Source: a virus. Taken from it: DNA of 40,052 bases. The notes beneath the pieces were generated by a model. That model did no database searches and had not been told where the DNA came from. It worked only from the letters and a program-made list of their open reading frames with translations. The DNA lies in IMG/VR virus record IMGVR_UViG_3300047491_000169, positions 1 through 40,052 of that record. One strand, given 5' to 3'. The position numbers and the translations under genes are program-made. This document shows, in pieces, positions 29,558-38,313 of the stretch. Each line of letters starts with the position of its first letter. The stretch's first letter is position 1.

Positions 29558-30063
29558 TATTTCTTCCCTTGAGACCCAATGTAAGCAGTAGAGAGGCCAC
29601 TAGCAATCTGAAGACCCGTACCAACCAGGGTAGGAGCTTTATTCCTAGCCATGTTCACAGCGTTCTGTGATTCGGTATAAGCCGATAGTTTGTTCACATC
29701 ACTCTGCTTCAGGGCACTTGTCTTATTAGCCTGGATGGTTGCAATGTCAGTACCTTCTTGGAACTCACTATCCTGGAGCAGAAGATCCTGGGTGATACCT
29801 AAGGCACCTGATTCACCAGCAATGACACGTAGCTTTCCCTGCTCTATCTGAGCAGCCTTAGCCCGTTCATTCATGTCATTGGCAGCTTGCTTTTCAACCT
29901 CTTTATCCTGCTCATTGATTTGCATCATTTGCAGGGCATAGTTGTTATTAGCAGCATCTTGAGTTGCAGCTACCATCTGCTGACCTGCGCTATAAGAAGC
30001 TACAGCAGAACCAGCAGCGGCAGTCGCAGCAACAATGGCTGCAATTTCAAGACCAGTACACAT
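29557..30063 (-). CDS. Internal virion protein B, gp14-like
   Basis: 168 residues (T7 gp14: 196). It starts with Met-Cys and an Ala-rich hydrophobic segment (GLEIAAIVAATAAAGSAVAS), then a long helical region (MQINEQDKEVEKQAANDMNE, IEQGKLRVIAGESGALG) and a final hydrophobic stretch (LVGTGLQIASGLSTAYIG). T7 gp14 has the same MC start, hydrophobic ends and IGES block, and forms the pore in the outer membrane during ejection. It overlaps its neighbours on both sides by one base. Confidence 0.9.
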   Translation of the reverse strand: MCTGLEIAAIVAATAAAGSAVASYSAGQQMVAATQDAANNNYALQMMQINEQDKEVEKQAANDMNERAKAAQIEQGKLRVIAGESGALGITQDLLLQDSEFQEGTDIATIQANKTSALKQSDVNKLSAYTESQNAVNMARNKAPTLVGTGLQIASGLSTAYIGSQGKK

Positions 30064-30506
30064 TATTGGATCTCCTTCATAAACACCGATCCAACGATTG
30101 AGTAGCCCATACGTTCGTACAAGCGGCCTACACCTTCGATATTTCCACCTACGGAGATACCAGGACGGATCTGTTTAGCACCCTTCTCGATAGCCCACTT
30201 GGAGAATGAATCAATCAGCTTAGGAGCAGCCATACCACCACGGGCATCCTTGGTCACAAAGAGACCAATATCAGTTGCCAGGAAGTCATACGAGAAGTAA
30301 GGTTGATATAGGAACCCTGCAATGAATCCGGTGATCTTTGCATTGTCTTCACAGCAGAAGACGATCCCGTAACCCATGAGGTTCTTCACATATTCTTTAG
30401 TCTTCTCTACGTCAAACGTAAGAGAGTCAAAGTTACTTTCTAAGTGCATCTCCTGCCCAAGATCAACCAGGGCAGGGATGTCAGCTTCAGTTGCTACACG
30501 AATCAT
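30063..30506 (-). CDS. GNAT-family acetyltransferase, gp13 position
   Basis: A 147-residue GNAT-fold protein. It begins MIRVATEADIPALVDLGQEM, has a central strand DIGLFVTKDARGG where an acetyl-CoA pyrophosphate loop (R-G-G-x-A) is expected, and ends with VGRLYERMGYSIVGSVF, the usual GNAT C-terminal helix and strand. It lies where T7 has gene 13 (internal virion protein A), between tail tubular protein B and gp14. Similar proteins in this place in other T7-like phages are, as I recall, annotated either way. A structural role cannot be excluded. It overlaps tail tubular B by 4 bp. Confidence 0.85.
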   Translation of the reverse strand: MIRVATEADIPALVDLGQEMHLESNFDSLTFDVEKTKEYVKNLMGYGIVFCCEDNAKITGFIAGFLYQPYFSYDFLATDIGLFVTKDARGGMAAPKLIDSFSKWAIEKGAKQIRPGISVGGNIEGVGRLYERMGYSIVGSVFMKEIQ

Positions 30507-32536
30507 GGAAGTCTCCTAGAGAGAGTTGAAAGCACAGCTTCCCATTCGGCAGCTTGCAGATAGCAGGGGAGGTAACTATCGTTAATAAGATCGATAGTCA
30601 GACCCTTAGTGTCGGAATAGACGGGAGCTTTAAGAGAACCTGAAGCAACAGGAATAGAGCCAAGCTCAGTTACACCCACCTCTTGACCAGTAAAGACGTA
30701 CTTGTAGGTATCCCGATTCTTAGGGGTAACCTCCATACGCAAGTAGCCGGTGTTGTTATAGAGAACCTCTAGGTTCTTCAACATCAACTGATAGTGGCTC
30801 ACTACAGACTTGTCAGAGTTATCCCTAAAGAAGATCTCTGAGAAGCGATAACGCATCGTATAGGGGCGACCAAAGTAAACCTGGAGGCCAGAGTAGTCAC
30901 CGTTAGCTGTAGCTGTAGTAGAGGAAGGACGAGACAAGGTAAGCACTACACCTGCCTGGTACCCAAAGCCACCTCCAAGTACACCCTGTACGTTAGCTTC
31001 AGGGTATGGAAGAGTCCACGTAGTCTTGTTGGTAGCTGAGTTATAGGTACCTGTGAGCTTCTTCTTACGATCCAGGTGTACTAAGACACCCATATCGTTA
31101 TCAATAATGCCAGCCTGGATGTTGATTACTTCAAGGTAAACACCATCAGTACGTTGGATAACCAGGTACAAGTAGTTGTTAATACAGGCACCATTGAGGA
31201 TCTTATCGTTCTCATCGAACTTCCAGACACTCCATGAGGACTGAATCTTCTGGTCATCAGCACCCCAGTAGAACTTATACACGTGCATCTCATTACGGTT
31301 GATACCGTTCAGAGTAAACAGAATGTCTTCTGAAGAGCTACCAATGATTCGATAGACATCACCTGGGACATACTTAGGTACGTGAGAGGTAATATCAGAA
31401 GCATCGTTGGTGTAGGTTAGAGGCTGGACAAAGTATTCACGGATACCTGTGTAGTTGCCACGGTTCACAGCGAAGTACAGATCCTGACCAATACCAATAG
31501 GAGGACAGTCAGGGTTAATCTCAAACTCAGTAACAGCGTTGATGTTTACAGTCTTAGGGGTCAGTAGATCACGAGCTGAAAGCTGGAACTGAACTTGATC
31601 CGAGAAGAGCATCAAAGAGGTGTTAAAGGGGACTGCATGACGAATGATGGATACCTTGGTGTGATTCACCGAGACATCAATAGGGTCAGAGTCCAGGATG
31701 TTGGTAGCAGTCTCAACGAAGAAGTTAAAGAACTCACCAGCACGGGAGAAGATGACATTCTCATCAGCACAGAAACCTAAGCGGTTACGGTGGAAGAAGA
31801 CATCGTTGATATAGCGGCCTACAAAGGAAGGTAGTGGGTTACGCTTATCGTTACCTACGATCCGTGGTTCCCAGGATACTTGCTGGAAAGTAAAGGTTCC
31901 ATCAGAGTTACGTACCAACTGATGAGGCATTGTGCCCCCATCAATGTTTGTAGAAAGACCAGGCTTAATAGTTTCTCGCCATACTGCTCCATCCCAGCGG
32001 ACATAGTACGAGTCAAAGTCATTGTTGGAGTCTCCAGAGACTTCCCAAATATCGTTTGTAGCGTTGCCTGAGGTGGGTAGATCAGTAAAGCGTTGCTTGC
32101 TACCCTTCACGCTGCCACCTGAGGTAGCACCTGTCATAGCTACTTTGGAGTCTTTATTAACGATAAAGGTGTAGTCAGCAACAGTAATAGCAGAGAAGCC
32201 ATACTGCGGATAGGAACTACTTAGGTATCCTTTCCCATTAGGGAAGTTCACGGTCATAGCTGCACCGTAGAAGTCAAATACCTTTAGGTCACCATTGGTA
32301 ATAATCAGGATGTATCGTTCACTTGAGTCACGATTCATCACATGGACGTATGCTTCACTAGCATCTACATCCAAGAGTTTCGCTAGATGGTTTGTGGGTG
32401 GACGCTTCTTTAGACCCTCTACAATAGAGCTATAAGCGTTCTCTTGAAGCTCGCATTGGGTCGGCAAGCGTAATGCGGCAGCCTGTTGCGAAACCCCTTG
32501 GTAGAGGTTAGGTATAGGTCTATTGACGAAAGCCAT
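30503..32536 (-). CDS. Tail tubular protein B (gp12-like nozzle)
   Basis: 677 residues (T7 gp12: 794). The start AFVNRPIPNLYQGVSQQAAAL is the family hallmark (quoted as FVNRPIPNLYQGVSQQA), followed by CELQENAYSSIVEGLKKRPP. It forms the nozzle of the short tail below the adaptor. GRYINDVFFHRNRLGFCADE and VSVNHTKVSIIRHAVPF are also conserved blocks. It overlaps tail tubular A by one base and the GNAT gene by four. Assignment is firm. Confidence 0.95.
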   Translation of the reverse strand: MAFVNRPIPNLYQGVSQQAAALRLPTQCELQENAYSSIVEGLKKRPPTNHLAKLLDVDASEAYVHVMNRDSSERYILIITNGDLKVFDFYGAAMTVNFPNGKGYLSSSYPQYGFSAITVADYTFIVNKDSKVAMTGATSGGSVKGSKQRFTDLPTSGNATNDIWEVSGDSNNDFDSYYVRWDGAVWRETIKPGLSTNIDGGTMPHQLVRNSDGTFTFQQVSWEPRIVGNDKRNPLPSFVGRYINDVFFHRNRLGFCADENVIFSRAGEFFNFFVETATNILDSDPIDVSVNHTKVSIIRHAVPFNTSLMLFSDQVQFQLSARDLLTPKTVNINAVTEFEINPDCPPIGIGQDLYFAVNRGNYTGIREYFVQPLTYTNDASDITSHVPKYVPGDVYRIIGSSSEDILFTLNGINRNEMHVYKFYWGADDQKIQSSWSVWKFDENDKILNGACINNYLYLVIQRTDGVYLEVINIQAGIIDNDMGVLVHLDRKKKLTGTYNSATNKTTWTLPYPEANVQGVLGGGFGYQAGVVLTLSRPSSTTATANGDYSGLQVYFGRPYTMRYRFSEIFFRDNSDKSVVSHYQLMLKNLEVLYNNTGYLRMEVTPKNRDTYKYVFTGQEVGVTELGSIPVASGSLKAPVYSDTKGLTIDLINDSYLPCYLQAAEWEAVLSTLSRRLP

Positions 32537-33120
32537 TATCGATCCATTATTTGAAAGACATCGTAGTTCTCTGCCATGTTGTAATCAGAGGTGGAGGCAT
32601 CAGCAGCCAGGGCACCAGCACGAGCAGCCCACTCTTCTTCTTCCGTAAAGGCGTTGATGTCTGTCGAAGACAGGAACCTACGCTGGAAGAATCGAGCAGC
32701 ACGAATAGCGATGTATCTACGAACCTGCTCTGGGATTTGCTCAAAGGGCAGGAAGAAGGTCATATCGAACCGGAGTGGTTCAGTAAACACCCATGAACGG
32801 GTCTTCCGGTCATACATCCGGTCACCACGTTGTACAGGGTCAGCCCTGCCGATGAGGTCATCTACAAGGTCTAGCTTAAGAGTGTTCGGGGGAACTACTA
32901 GATGTCCGTCAGTAGTCAGCGGGAGAGGGTAGTCATACTCAGTATTGAAGTTCCAATCCTGAGACTGCACCTCACGGGAAATATCATGCAGAACCTGACG
33001 AGCAATATCTACATTGGCTAGACCAGCCACATCAAGAGAGTTCACAGGGTTTTCACCCACAACTCCCAGAATAATGTTTACTGCTTCCAGTTCTGAAGTC
33101 GGTGTTAATGCGAGAGCCAT
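32536..33120 (-). CDS. Tail tubular protein A (gp11-like adaptor)
   Basis: 194 residues, near the T7 gp11 length (196). It begins ALTPTSELEAVNIILGVVGE and has NSLDVAGLANVDIARQVL, LPLTTDGHLVVPPNTLKLD and YIAIRAARFFQRRFL, all typical of the gatekeeper/adaptor ring that joins portal to nozzle. It is the first gene after the capsid terminator, so its expression depends on read-through. Assignment is firm. Confidence 0.95.
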   Translation of the reverse strand: MALALTPTSELEAVNIILGVVGENPVNSLDVAGLANVDIARQVLHDISREVQSQDWNFNTEYDYPLPLTTDGHLVVPPNTLKLDLVDDLIGRADPVQRGDRMYDRKTRSWVFTEPLRFDMTFFLPFEQIPEQVRRYIAIRAARFFQRRFLSSTDINAFTEEEEWAARAGALAADASTSDYNMAENYDVFQIMDR

Positions 33121-33137
33121 AGGGAATCCATATATAC

Positions 33138-33168
33138 AAAAACCCCCCTTAGGTAATCCTAAGAGGGG
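33138..33168 (-). terminator. Intrinsic terminator after the capsid gene
   Basis: On the minus strand CCCC, one mismatch, then CTTAGG pairs across an ATTA loop with CCTAAG and GGGG, followed by TTTTTG. Paired ends are 33143-33146/33165-33168 and 33148-33153/33158-33163. It corresponds in place to T7 Tphi, which lets part of the transcripts through to the tail genes and raises capsid over tail expression. Confidence 0.85.
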
Positions 33169-33191
33169 TTAGGGGTTTAGCTAAAGACTAA

Positions 33192-34118
33192 TTAAGCAGT
33201 CTTCAGTTCAACAGCAGCTTCTGGCCGGAGAACCCCGTGGCCAGCAGCATACTTAGCTACGATCAGGGTACCTTGACGGCGAATGTCATACTGCGATTCA
33301 GTTGCCATATCCATCAGCTTGACGGTACCAACAGCAGACTTGTGCATCACGAGACCAACGGTGTTCGTGAAGTTGCCTTGGTAAGTCGATACACCCGTGG
33401 TGATGTTCGAGTTAGGCAGGTGAACCGTCTTAACGATTTCGATACCGCCAACCTTCAGAACATTACCTTCCGAGATCGAACCTTGACCGCCGTACCATTG
33501 GTTGATAACCGTGGTATTTTGAGCCAGCAGGTAGTATTGAGCAGGACGGAAGTAAGCAGCACGGTCTTCACCAGGAACCGACTTCTCATCCAGAGCTTGA
33601 GCAGCAGCGAACAGACCCGAAGCCAGTACAGCAGCATCGCTACCATACGAAGCGTTAGTCAGCGAGCTACCACCGTCACCACCAGTAAAGGTAGCAGCCG
33701 AGCGAGCAGCCAGAACACCAACTTGAGCTACGTTCTTATCGTACTGATAAGCCAGAGCCAGGCCAGCTTCCTTCGAGTAGATACCACGTACATCGTAGTG
33801 GTTCATTGCTTCATCGATGTTCGAGATGAAAGTCGAAGCCAGGAGCAGACCATCAATGGTGATGACCTTCTCTTGCATTGGGATTACATCACCAACGATT
33901 TCTGCACCAGGGGTGTGGTAAGCAGCCGAAGTACGCCAGGTTGCTGGGAACTGAGCCGACTTGCCAGAGCTGATCGAACGCTGTTGAGTACGATCCTTGA
34001 ATACAGTTGCCTTCTCGAAAGCGGCTAGAACTTCACCAGAGAATACCTTGAGAAACAGAGCTGTGTTGTCGCTGCCACCTTGGACTAGACCAAGACGGCT
34101 AGGAGTTGCGTTTGCCAT
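33192..34118 (-). CDS. Major capsid protein (gp10A-like)
   Basis: 308 residues (T7 gp10A: 345), HK97-fold shell protein. It starts MANATPSRLGLVQGGSDNTA and has LFLKVFSGEVLAAFEKATVF, SISSGKSAQFPATWRT and GLLLASTFISNIDEAMNHYD, the typical T7-type capsid blocks. AGGT precedes the ATG. No slippery site and frameshift extension like T7 gp10B is evident after the stop. An intrinsic terminator follows within 60 bp. Its codon choice looks more strongly biased than its neighbours (frequent GTA/GAC/TTC pairs with few rare codons), as expected for the most abundant protein. Confidence 0.97.
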   Translation of the reverse strand: MANATPSRLGLVQGGSDNTALFLKVFSGEVLAAFEKATVFKDRTQQRSISSGKSAQFPATWRTSAAYHTPGAEIVGDVIPMQEKVITIDGLLLASTFISNIDEAMNHYDVRGIYSKEAGLALAYQYDKNVAQVGVLAARSAATFTGGDGGSSLTNASYGSDAAVLASGLFAAAQALDEKSVPGEDRAAYFRPAQYYLLAQNTTVINQWYGGQGSISEGNVLKVGGIEIVKTVHLPNSNITTGVSTYQGNFTNTVGLVMHKSAVGTVKLMDMATESQYDIRRQGTLIVAKYAAGHGVLRPEAAVELKTA

Positions 34119-34316
34119 TTTATTTGTTACCTGTATAGAGATTTGAGAGAGGGTTGTTTAGAACTCTCAGTACATCTCCACACTCCACACACAAGATTGT
34201 CCTACCTCGGTAGGGTCACGGTTGTTATGTGATTAGTACGTTACGTTCTTAAAAGGGTGGGAGACACCACGATTGATGTCCCCCTAAAACTACTTAGGGA
34301 AGGAGGAGACCCTAAG
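34119..34316. other. Gap between scaffold and capsid genes
   Basis: 198 bp without a gene. It contains an inverted repeat CCTAC/GTAGG with a 4-nt loop near 34202-34215, a GAGAG/CTCTC pair near 34145-34170, and CCCTAA/TTAGGG at 34282-34299. No T tract and no copy of the phage promoter is present, unlike T7, which has phi10 here. Stems may stabilise or process the capsid message. Confidence 0.4.
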
Positions 34317-35177
34317 TTAGAAAATGTCGCTGCGTTGTAGTCGTTCTACAACTTCAGCTCGGTAAGCTGGGTCACGCTCATATCGTGCATCCTTAATCGC
34401 ATCTACGTATTGGGTGCGAGACATGAACGGTTTAACAACTTCACCAGACGAATTGGTACTGCCCATTAGCTGACGCTTTGGGGAATAGCCATTAGCACTC
34501 TCGTACTGAGCTTTAAGCGCACCTACGGCGAACTTAATTACATCAGGGTCACGAGAAGCAACAGCATTGTTGTAGGCTTGGAGTTGGCCTGGGGTCATGT
34601 TTGTACGTGCCCATTCAGCCATCTCTTTATAAGTTTCTCGCCCACCAACCATGTCCATAGCTTCGCCTTCAAACTTCTCAGCTAAAGCATATTGACCTTG
34701 CACATAGGCATCTACGGTTTCTTTTGGAATACCTGCCTTAGCCAAAGCTTCATAGCTCTTTGGCGTTAAACCACCCAGGGCATTGTATTCCTGAGTGAGT
34801 GCATCAAAGTCGATACCTTTTGAAGTGACCAGCTCACGAGCTTGTTGCTCATTTTCTACTTGGGGTACTTCCTTGTTAGGTTGATCTTCAGTTGCCTTGT
34901 CTTCTACTTGAAGGGACTTCTGAGGATCTTCCTGAGATTGGGTCTGAGCCTTCGGTTGGCTCAGTTTCTTTTCAAGTTCAGAGTAGCTCTTAGCCATTGC
35001 TTCCACATTGACTGAGCCATCTTCATTCATAAACTTCTTAGGTACACCTGGTTGATCCGCAGCGGGATCTCGGTGTGTTTGACCTGCTTGAACTGCTGCT
35101 TCACCCTTAGCTGCCATCTCTTCGATGTACGCTGGGTCTTCTGGAGTCAGTTCAGGTTGAATGTTTAGTTGTTCCAA
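34317..35177 (-). CDS. Capsid assembly (scaffold) protein, gp9-like
   Basis: 286 residues (T7 gp9: 307). Acidic N-terminal half (QPELTPEDPAYIEEMAAKGE, FMNEDGSVNVEAMAKSYSEL), linker rich in Gln/Glu, a middle YALAEKFEGEAMDMVGG and a C-terminal AQYESANGYSPKRQLMG that are typical of T7-type scaffolds. It guides shell assembly and leaves before DNA enters. The start is a TTG at 35177, supported by AAGGAGG 7 nt upstream; the first in-frame ATG lies 17 codons later without a ribosome site. Confidence 0.93.
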   Translation of the reverse strand: MEQLNIQPELTPEDPAYIEEMAAKGEAAVQAGQTHRDPAADQPGVPKKFMNEDGSVNVEAMAKSYSELEKKLSQPKAQTQSQEDPQKSLQVEDKATEDQPNKEVPQVENEQQARELVTSKGIDFDALTQEYNALGGLTPKSYEALAKAGIPKETVDAYVQGQYALAEKFEGEAMDMVGGRETYKEMAEWARTNMTPGQLQAYNNAVASRDPDVIKFAVGALKAQYESANGYSPKRQLMGSTNSSGEVVKPFMSRTQYVDAIKDARYERDPAYRAEVVERLQRSDIF

Positions 35178-35199
35178 TTAGTTTCCTCCTTATCGGAAC

Positions 35200-35343
35200 T
35201 TAGTAATCAATACGGACAGTACCGTTGTCCATCGTGGTGACTTTGGCACCAGCAGGAACTTCCGGTTTAACGACCTTAGGCTCTGGCTTCTTAGCCACTT
35301 CAGCCTTCTCGACTACTACTTCTTTAATTTCTTCTTTAGCCAT
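35200..35343 (-). CDS. Small Lys/Glu/Pro-rich protein, 47 aa
   Basis: A 47-codon frame, ATG at 35343 with AAGGA 5 nt upstream, TAA at 35200-35202. The product (MAKEEIKEVVVEKAEVAKK, PEPKVVKPEVPAGAKV, ending DNGTVRIDY) is a charged, disordered peptide with a structured-looking end. It stands between portal and scaffold, where T7-like phages often have a small gene. It could be a minor head or decoration component; unproven. Confidence 0.65.
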   Translation of the reverse strand: MAKEEIKEVVVEKAEVAKKPEPKVVKPEVPAGAKVTTMDNGTVRIDY

Positions 35344-35345
35344 AC

Positions 35346-36944
35346 TTATCCTTGCATTGTTCCCTGCTGTTGCAGGGCAGCTTGTTGAGCATTGGAGGCA
35401 ATATCTGCCAGACCATTAACTGCATTAGGGATAGCTGCTTGCATCATTGCAGCCTGTTGTGCAGCTTGAGCTTCCTGAGCAATCTGTTCTTTGGTCTTAA
35501 CCAGGTTGTTCGTATCGATACCAATCGAAGCCCCAACACGAGACATGATCTCGTCAATGTTGAGGTACTGAGCAGCACCCAGTTGGGTAGCCAGTTGAAC
35601 GAAGGTATGCAGACGTTCTAGATCCTGTGAACGACCAATAGCTTCCATACCAGTAATGATTGCTGGCTTAACGATTCCCTTAGGTAGCTTCGGGATAGCC
35701 TTGTTACGTTGCAGACGCTCTAGGAGAATCAATAGCAACGGAAGCTGGAACTCTTGGGTGAGTACGGAGTAGATACCACCAAGGGCATCTTCCAACTCAC
35801 GAGCCATGTAACGGATCTCTTCAGCAGTTACACGTTCACCTGGACGCTGGATAGCGGTATTCAGGAGGAAGGCATAACCTAAGCGATCAGTAATCTTGCC
35901 AGCGGTATCAAGGGCTACACGGAAGTCTGCTGTCTTATTAGCCTGGAGTGAGGTGACATCTTGTGCCATACCTGTAATCACAGCCAGGTTCTTAGACTCA
36001 ACCAAGTCTTTCTTCTTAGTCATCCCGTTAGGGTTCACCATGAACACAAGCTTGGCAGCAGCAGCAGAACCTTCGACAATAGCTTTGGTCAGACCTTCAA
36101 GTGACTTTAGATCACCCAGGTACTCTTCGACATAGCTACGTCCGTAGTCTTCGTTATCAACTGCAATCAGTCGTAGGGGGAGGTAGGGGAGCTTCTCTTT
36201 AGGGTAGAGAGCGTAGGAGCCTTCTAGGACTACACCATTGATCTCCTGATATACCTCGTACTTCTCGTCTTCATCAGACTTCTCGATACGGGTATAGAGG
36301 GCAATGTTCGTAGTGGTGTCATCTGAATAATCCAGACCAACACTCTTTAGGACATCCTCAGGTAGTGTCTCAGGATTCACTTCTTCCTTAACCACGATCT
36401 CCATGATGTTACCCATAGTATCTCTACGTACAACGTAGCGATCCATACGGAACACACGAATCTGGTTAGTCTTTTCAGGAAGGTGAATGAGAACATTACC
36501 GGAACAGATCAACTGCTTCATTGCCTCGAAGATGACCATACGTGCATTAGACGAATTGAGATCATCCATAGCAGTACGTTCGATAGAAGCCAAGATAGCT
36601 TCTACTTCTCCACGAGCAGCACCAAACTCCTTCAGAACTTCATCAGAAACCTGAAGCTTGAAGAACGGCTGATTGGGTGGGAGAAGGGCAAGTAGTAGTT
36701 TAGATGCCAGGGTATTAACCCCACGGGCACCAATGCCTTGGTAAGGCGTAGTAAATTTCGTTGTGTTGTTGTGCCCAGCAATAGGCATCAACATAGGGAT
36801 GGTGTACTTGGCACAATCTCGTGCCCGATTCAGATGTGGGAAGCGGACGGATTCTAGGTGTGCATAGCGAGATGCAGCAGTACCGTCTTCTTTAACTTCG
36901 TTTTCTTCATCTGATCTGACTGACACCCGATTGATTTCAGCCAT
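35346..36944 (-). CDS. Portal (head-tail connector) protein, gp8-like
   Basis: 532 residues (T7 gp8: 536). The blocks ARDCAKYTIPMLMP, TKFTTPYQGIGARGVNTLAS, KLLLALLPPNQPFFKLQ, GNVLIHLPE and QRPGERVTAEEIRYMARELE are classical for the T7 connector, the twelve-fold ring through which DNA is packaged and ejected. A Gln/Ala-rich tail (EAQAAQQAAMMQAAIPNAV) ends the protein. The gene lies 2 bp before the 47-codon gene. Assignment is firm. Confidence 0.97.
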   Translation of the reverse strand: MAEINRVSVRSDEENEVKEDGTAASRYAHLESVRFPHLNRARDCAKYTIPMLMPIAGHNNTTKFTTPYQGIGARGVNTLASKLLLALLPPNQPFFKLQVSDEVLKEFGAARGEVEAILASIERTAMDDLNSSNARMVIFEAMKQLICSGNVLIHLPEKTNQIRVFRMDRYVVRRDTMGNIMEIVVKEEVNPETLPEDVLKSVGLDYSDDTTTNIALYTRIEKSDEDEKYEVYQEINGVVLEGSYALYPKEKLPYLPLRLIAVDNEDYGRSYVEEYLGDLKSLEGLTKAIVEGSAAAAKLVFMVNPNGMTKKKDLVESKNLAVITGMAQDVTSLQANKTADFRVALDTAGKITDRLGYAFLLNTAIQRPGERVTAEEIRYMARELEDALGGIYSVLTQEFQLPLLLILLERLQRNKAIPKLPKGIVKPAIITGMEAIGRSQDLERLHTFVQLATQLGAAQYLNIDEIMSRVGASIGIDTNNLVKTKEQIAQEAQAAQQAAMMQAAIPNAVNGLADIASNAQQAALQQQGTMQG

Positions 36945-36954
36945 CAGTTATTCC

Positions 36955-37467
36955 TTAAATTCCGAGACCACCCATACCACCAGGGCTACCTAGACCTTGA
37001 CGGCCTCGTGAAGCACCCATTGGATTCATGCCGGTGTCGATTCGGAGGCTGCTCTTACCAGTTGCATTAGCAGCTACAAGTTTTGGGGATTGGGCAGCAT
37101 ACTCTGCATCAGATTGTGTCTTAGCAGCAGCGGCAGCATCAGCAGCAGCTTTCTCTTGTGCAGCCTTAGCCGCAGCATCAGCAGCAGCTTTCTCTTGTGC
37201 AGCTCGTGCAGCAGCAGCTTCTTGTGCAGCTTGAGCAGCAGCCTGGGCAGCAGCTTGTTCAGCAGCACGTTGAGCAGCAGCAGCTTCTAGTTCTGCAATA
37301 CGTTGATTCTGTTCTTCGATCTGTTGACGAGCAGCAGCTTCAGCAGCACCATTATCGCCACCACCTCCACCGCCACCACCACAGTACAGCTTCATACGTC
37401 CAGCTTCAGGAGCAAAGGCACCTAGGTGAAGCTCAGGGATTCCCATGAGGAGATGTGTACGCTTCAT
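36955..37467 (-). CDS. Virion-associated protein with poly-Gly and Ala-rich coil (gp7.3-like)
   Basis: 170 residues. MKRTHLLMGIPELHLGAFAP leads to a run of eight glycines after a Cys (LYCGGGGGGGGDN), a long Ala/Gln/Glu/Lys-rich coiled coil (about 40-120), and a C-terminus GKSSLRIDTGMNPMGASRG. The SSLRID ending followed by a Gly-rich tail is what I associate with T7 gp7.3-type tail/virion proteins encoded just before the portal. It is a paralogue of the next gene upstream (37477-37875), sharing the IPxLxLxAF start, the Gly run with DN, the coil and the S-L-x-ID end. Confidence 0.65.
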   Translation of the reverse strand: MKRTHLLMGIPELHLGAFAPEAGRMKLYCGGGGGGGGDNGAAEAAARQQIEEQNQRIAELEAAAAQRAAEQAAAQAAAQAAQEAAAARAAQEKAAADAAAKAAQEKAAADAAAAAKTQSDAEYAAQSPKLVAANATGKSSLRIDTGMNPMGASRGRQGLGSPGGMGGLGI

Positions 37468-37476
37468 GGGGTTTCC

Positions 37477-37875
37477 TTAGACGGTAGCCGAGAGGCCAGT
37501 AGCAGCATCGGTGCTTAATGCACTAGCACGTTTAGCGTTAGCTTGTTTGACTGTAGGAGCCAGGTCGATAGTCAGGGAAGTCTTACCCTTTTTGCTGGCA
37601 TCAGTATTACCGGCAGTAATCGTAGGGTCAGTACCAGTTGTCTCTTGTGACGAGACATTAGGACTTACAGCCTGTTGAACTTGTGATTGGGCACCACTAG
37701 CCATCGAAGCTTCTAAGTCACGGATCTTTTGATTCTGGGATTGAAGTTGGTAGAGCAGGGCACTATTATCACCGCCACCACCTTTACCACCTTCGGGTTT
37801 GATCTTCTTATCACCGCAATGGGTGAAAGCCATCAATGGGAGATCAGGGATGTCCAACAAGAGACAGGGATTCAT
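37477..37875 (-). CDS. Paralogue of the gp7.3-like protein
   Basis: 132 residues. MNPCLLLDIPDLPLMAFTHC, then PEGGKGGGGDN, a short coiled coil (LLYQLQSQNQKIRDLEASMA), a Ser/Thr/Gln-rich linker and GKTSLTIDLAPTV. The same order of elements as in 36955-37467 points to an ancient tandem duplication. The coil is much shorter and not Ala-rich. Probably a minor virion or tail-assembly protein. It overlaps the next gene upstream by 32 bp. Confidence 0.65.
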   Translation of the reverse strand: MNPCLLLDIPDLPLMAFTHCGDKKIKPEGGKGGGGDNSALLYQLQSQNQKIRDLEASMASGAQSQVQQAVSPNVSSQETTGTDPTITAGNTDASKKGKTSLTIDLAPTVKQANAKRASALSTDAATGLSATV

Positions 37876-38311
37876 GTTTAGGTCTTTCTAAGCTGAGGAC
37901 ATAAATATCAACTAACTCGTTTCCCTGGAGATGGGCTTTAGGTATGCAAGCATCTAGCGTTAGGCCAATCTTCTGCCAAAGCTTTGCTAGGGTTGGGTAC
38001 TGGGTATAGGCAATCAAACGCTCTACACCTAAGCCCCACCCTAGGGGTAAACACTCTTTAGCTACAGACCGTAGGCGAAGACCGTTTCCCATGACATGAA
38101 CCTCCAACAGTTTGGGGTTCCTCAAGACACATCTAAAAATCACTCCAGCTTCCTTGTCTCCAATCAGGTATTGGTCACCGGAGATAACATCACGGGCTAT
38201 GGATGTCAGAGCATCTAATTTAGTAAAGCCTTCTTTAATATCTTCGGGGACTAAATATGACCAGACAAAATCCTGTACCCAGGGATCACTTATTTTTAAT
38301 AATTGAGCCAT
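37844..38311 (-). CDS. GNAT-like protein of the early morphogenesis block
   Basis: 155 residues. SDPWVQDFVWSYLVPEDIKE and DQYLIGDKEAGVIFRCVL are followed by KLLEVHVMGNGLRLRSVAKE, WGLGVERLIAYTQYPTLAKL and LWQKIGLTLDACIPKAHL. The second half resembles the C-terminal part of GNAT acyltransferases (x-V-x-x-x-x-x-x-L-W-x-K-x-G-x). Similar proteins occur before the portal gene in other T7-like phages without known role. Enzyme activity is not established. Confidence 0.6.
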   Translation of the reverse strand: MAQLLKISDPWVQDFVWSYLVPEDIKEGFTKLDALTSIARDVISGDQYLIGDKEAGVIFRCVLRNPKLLEVHVMGNGLRLRSVAKECLPLGWGLGVERLIAYTQYPTLAKLWQKIGLTLDACIPKAHLQGNELVDIYVLSLERPKHESLSLVGHP

Positions 38312-38313
38312 GA

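Noticed and set aside
33138-33195. A T7 gp10B-like frameshift extension of the capsid
   Set aside because: No slippery run near the stop, and an intrinsic terminator follows within 60 bp.
33237-34028. 263-codon plus-strand frame opposite the capsid gene
   Set aside because: It is a shadow of the biased capsid codons; no ribosome site, no recognisable protein pattern, and all genes are on the other strand.
34282-34299. Terminator between scaffold and capsid genes
   Set aside because: CCCTAA/TTAGGG is short and has no T tract on the minus strand; it would also cut off the capsid from its operon.
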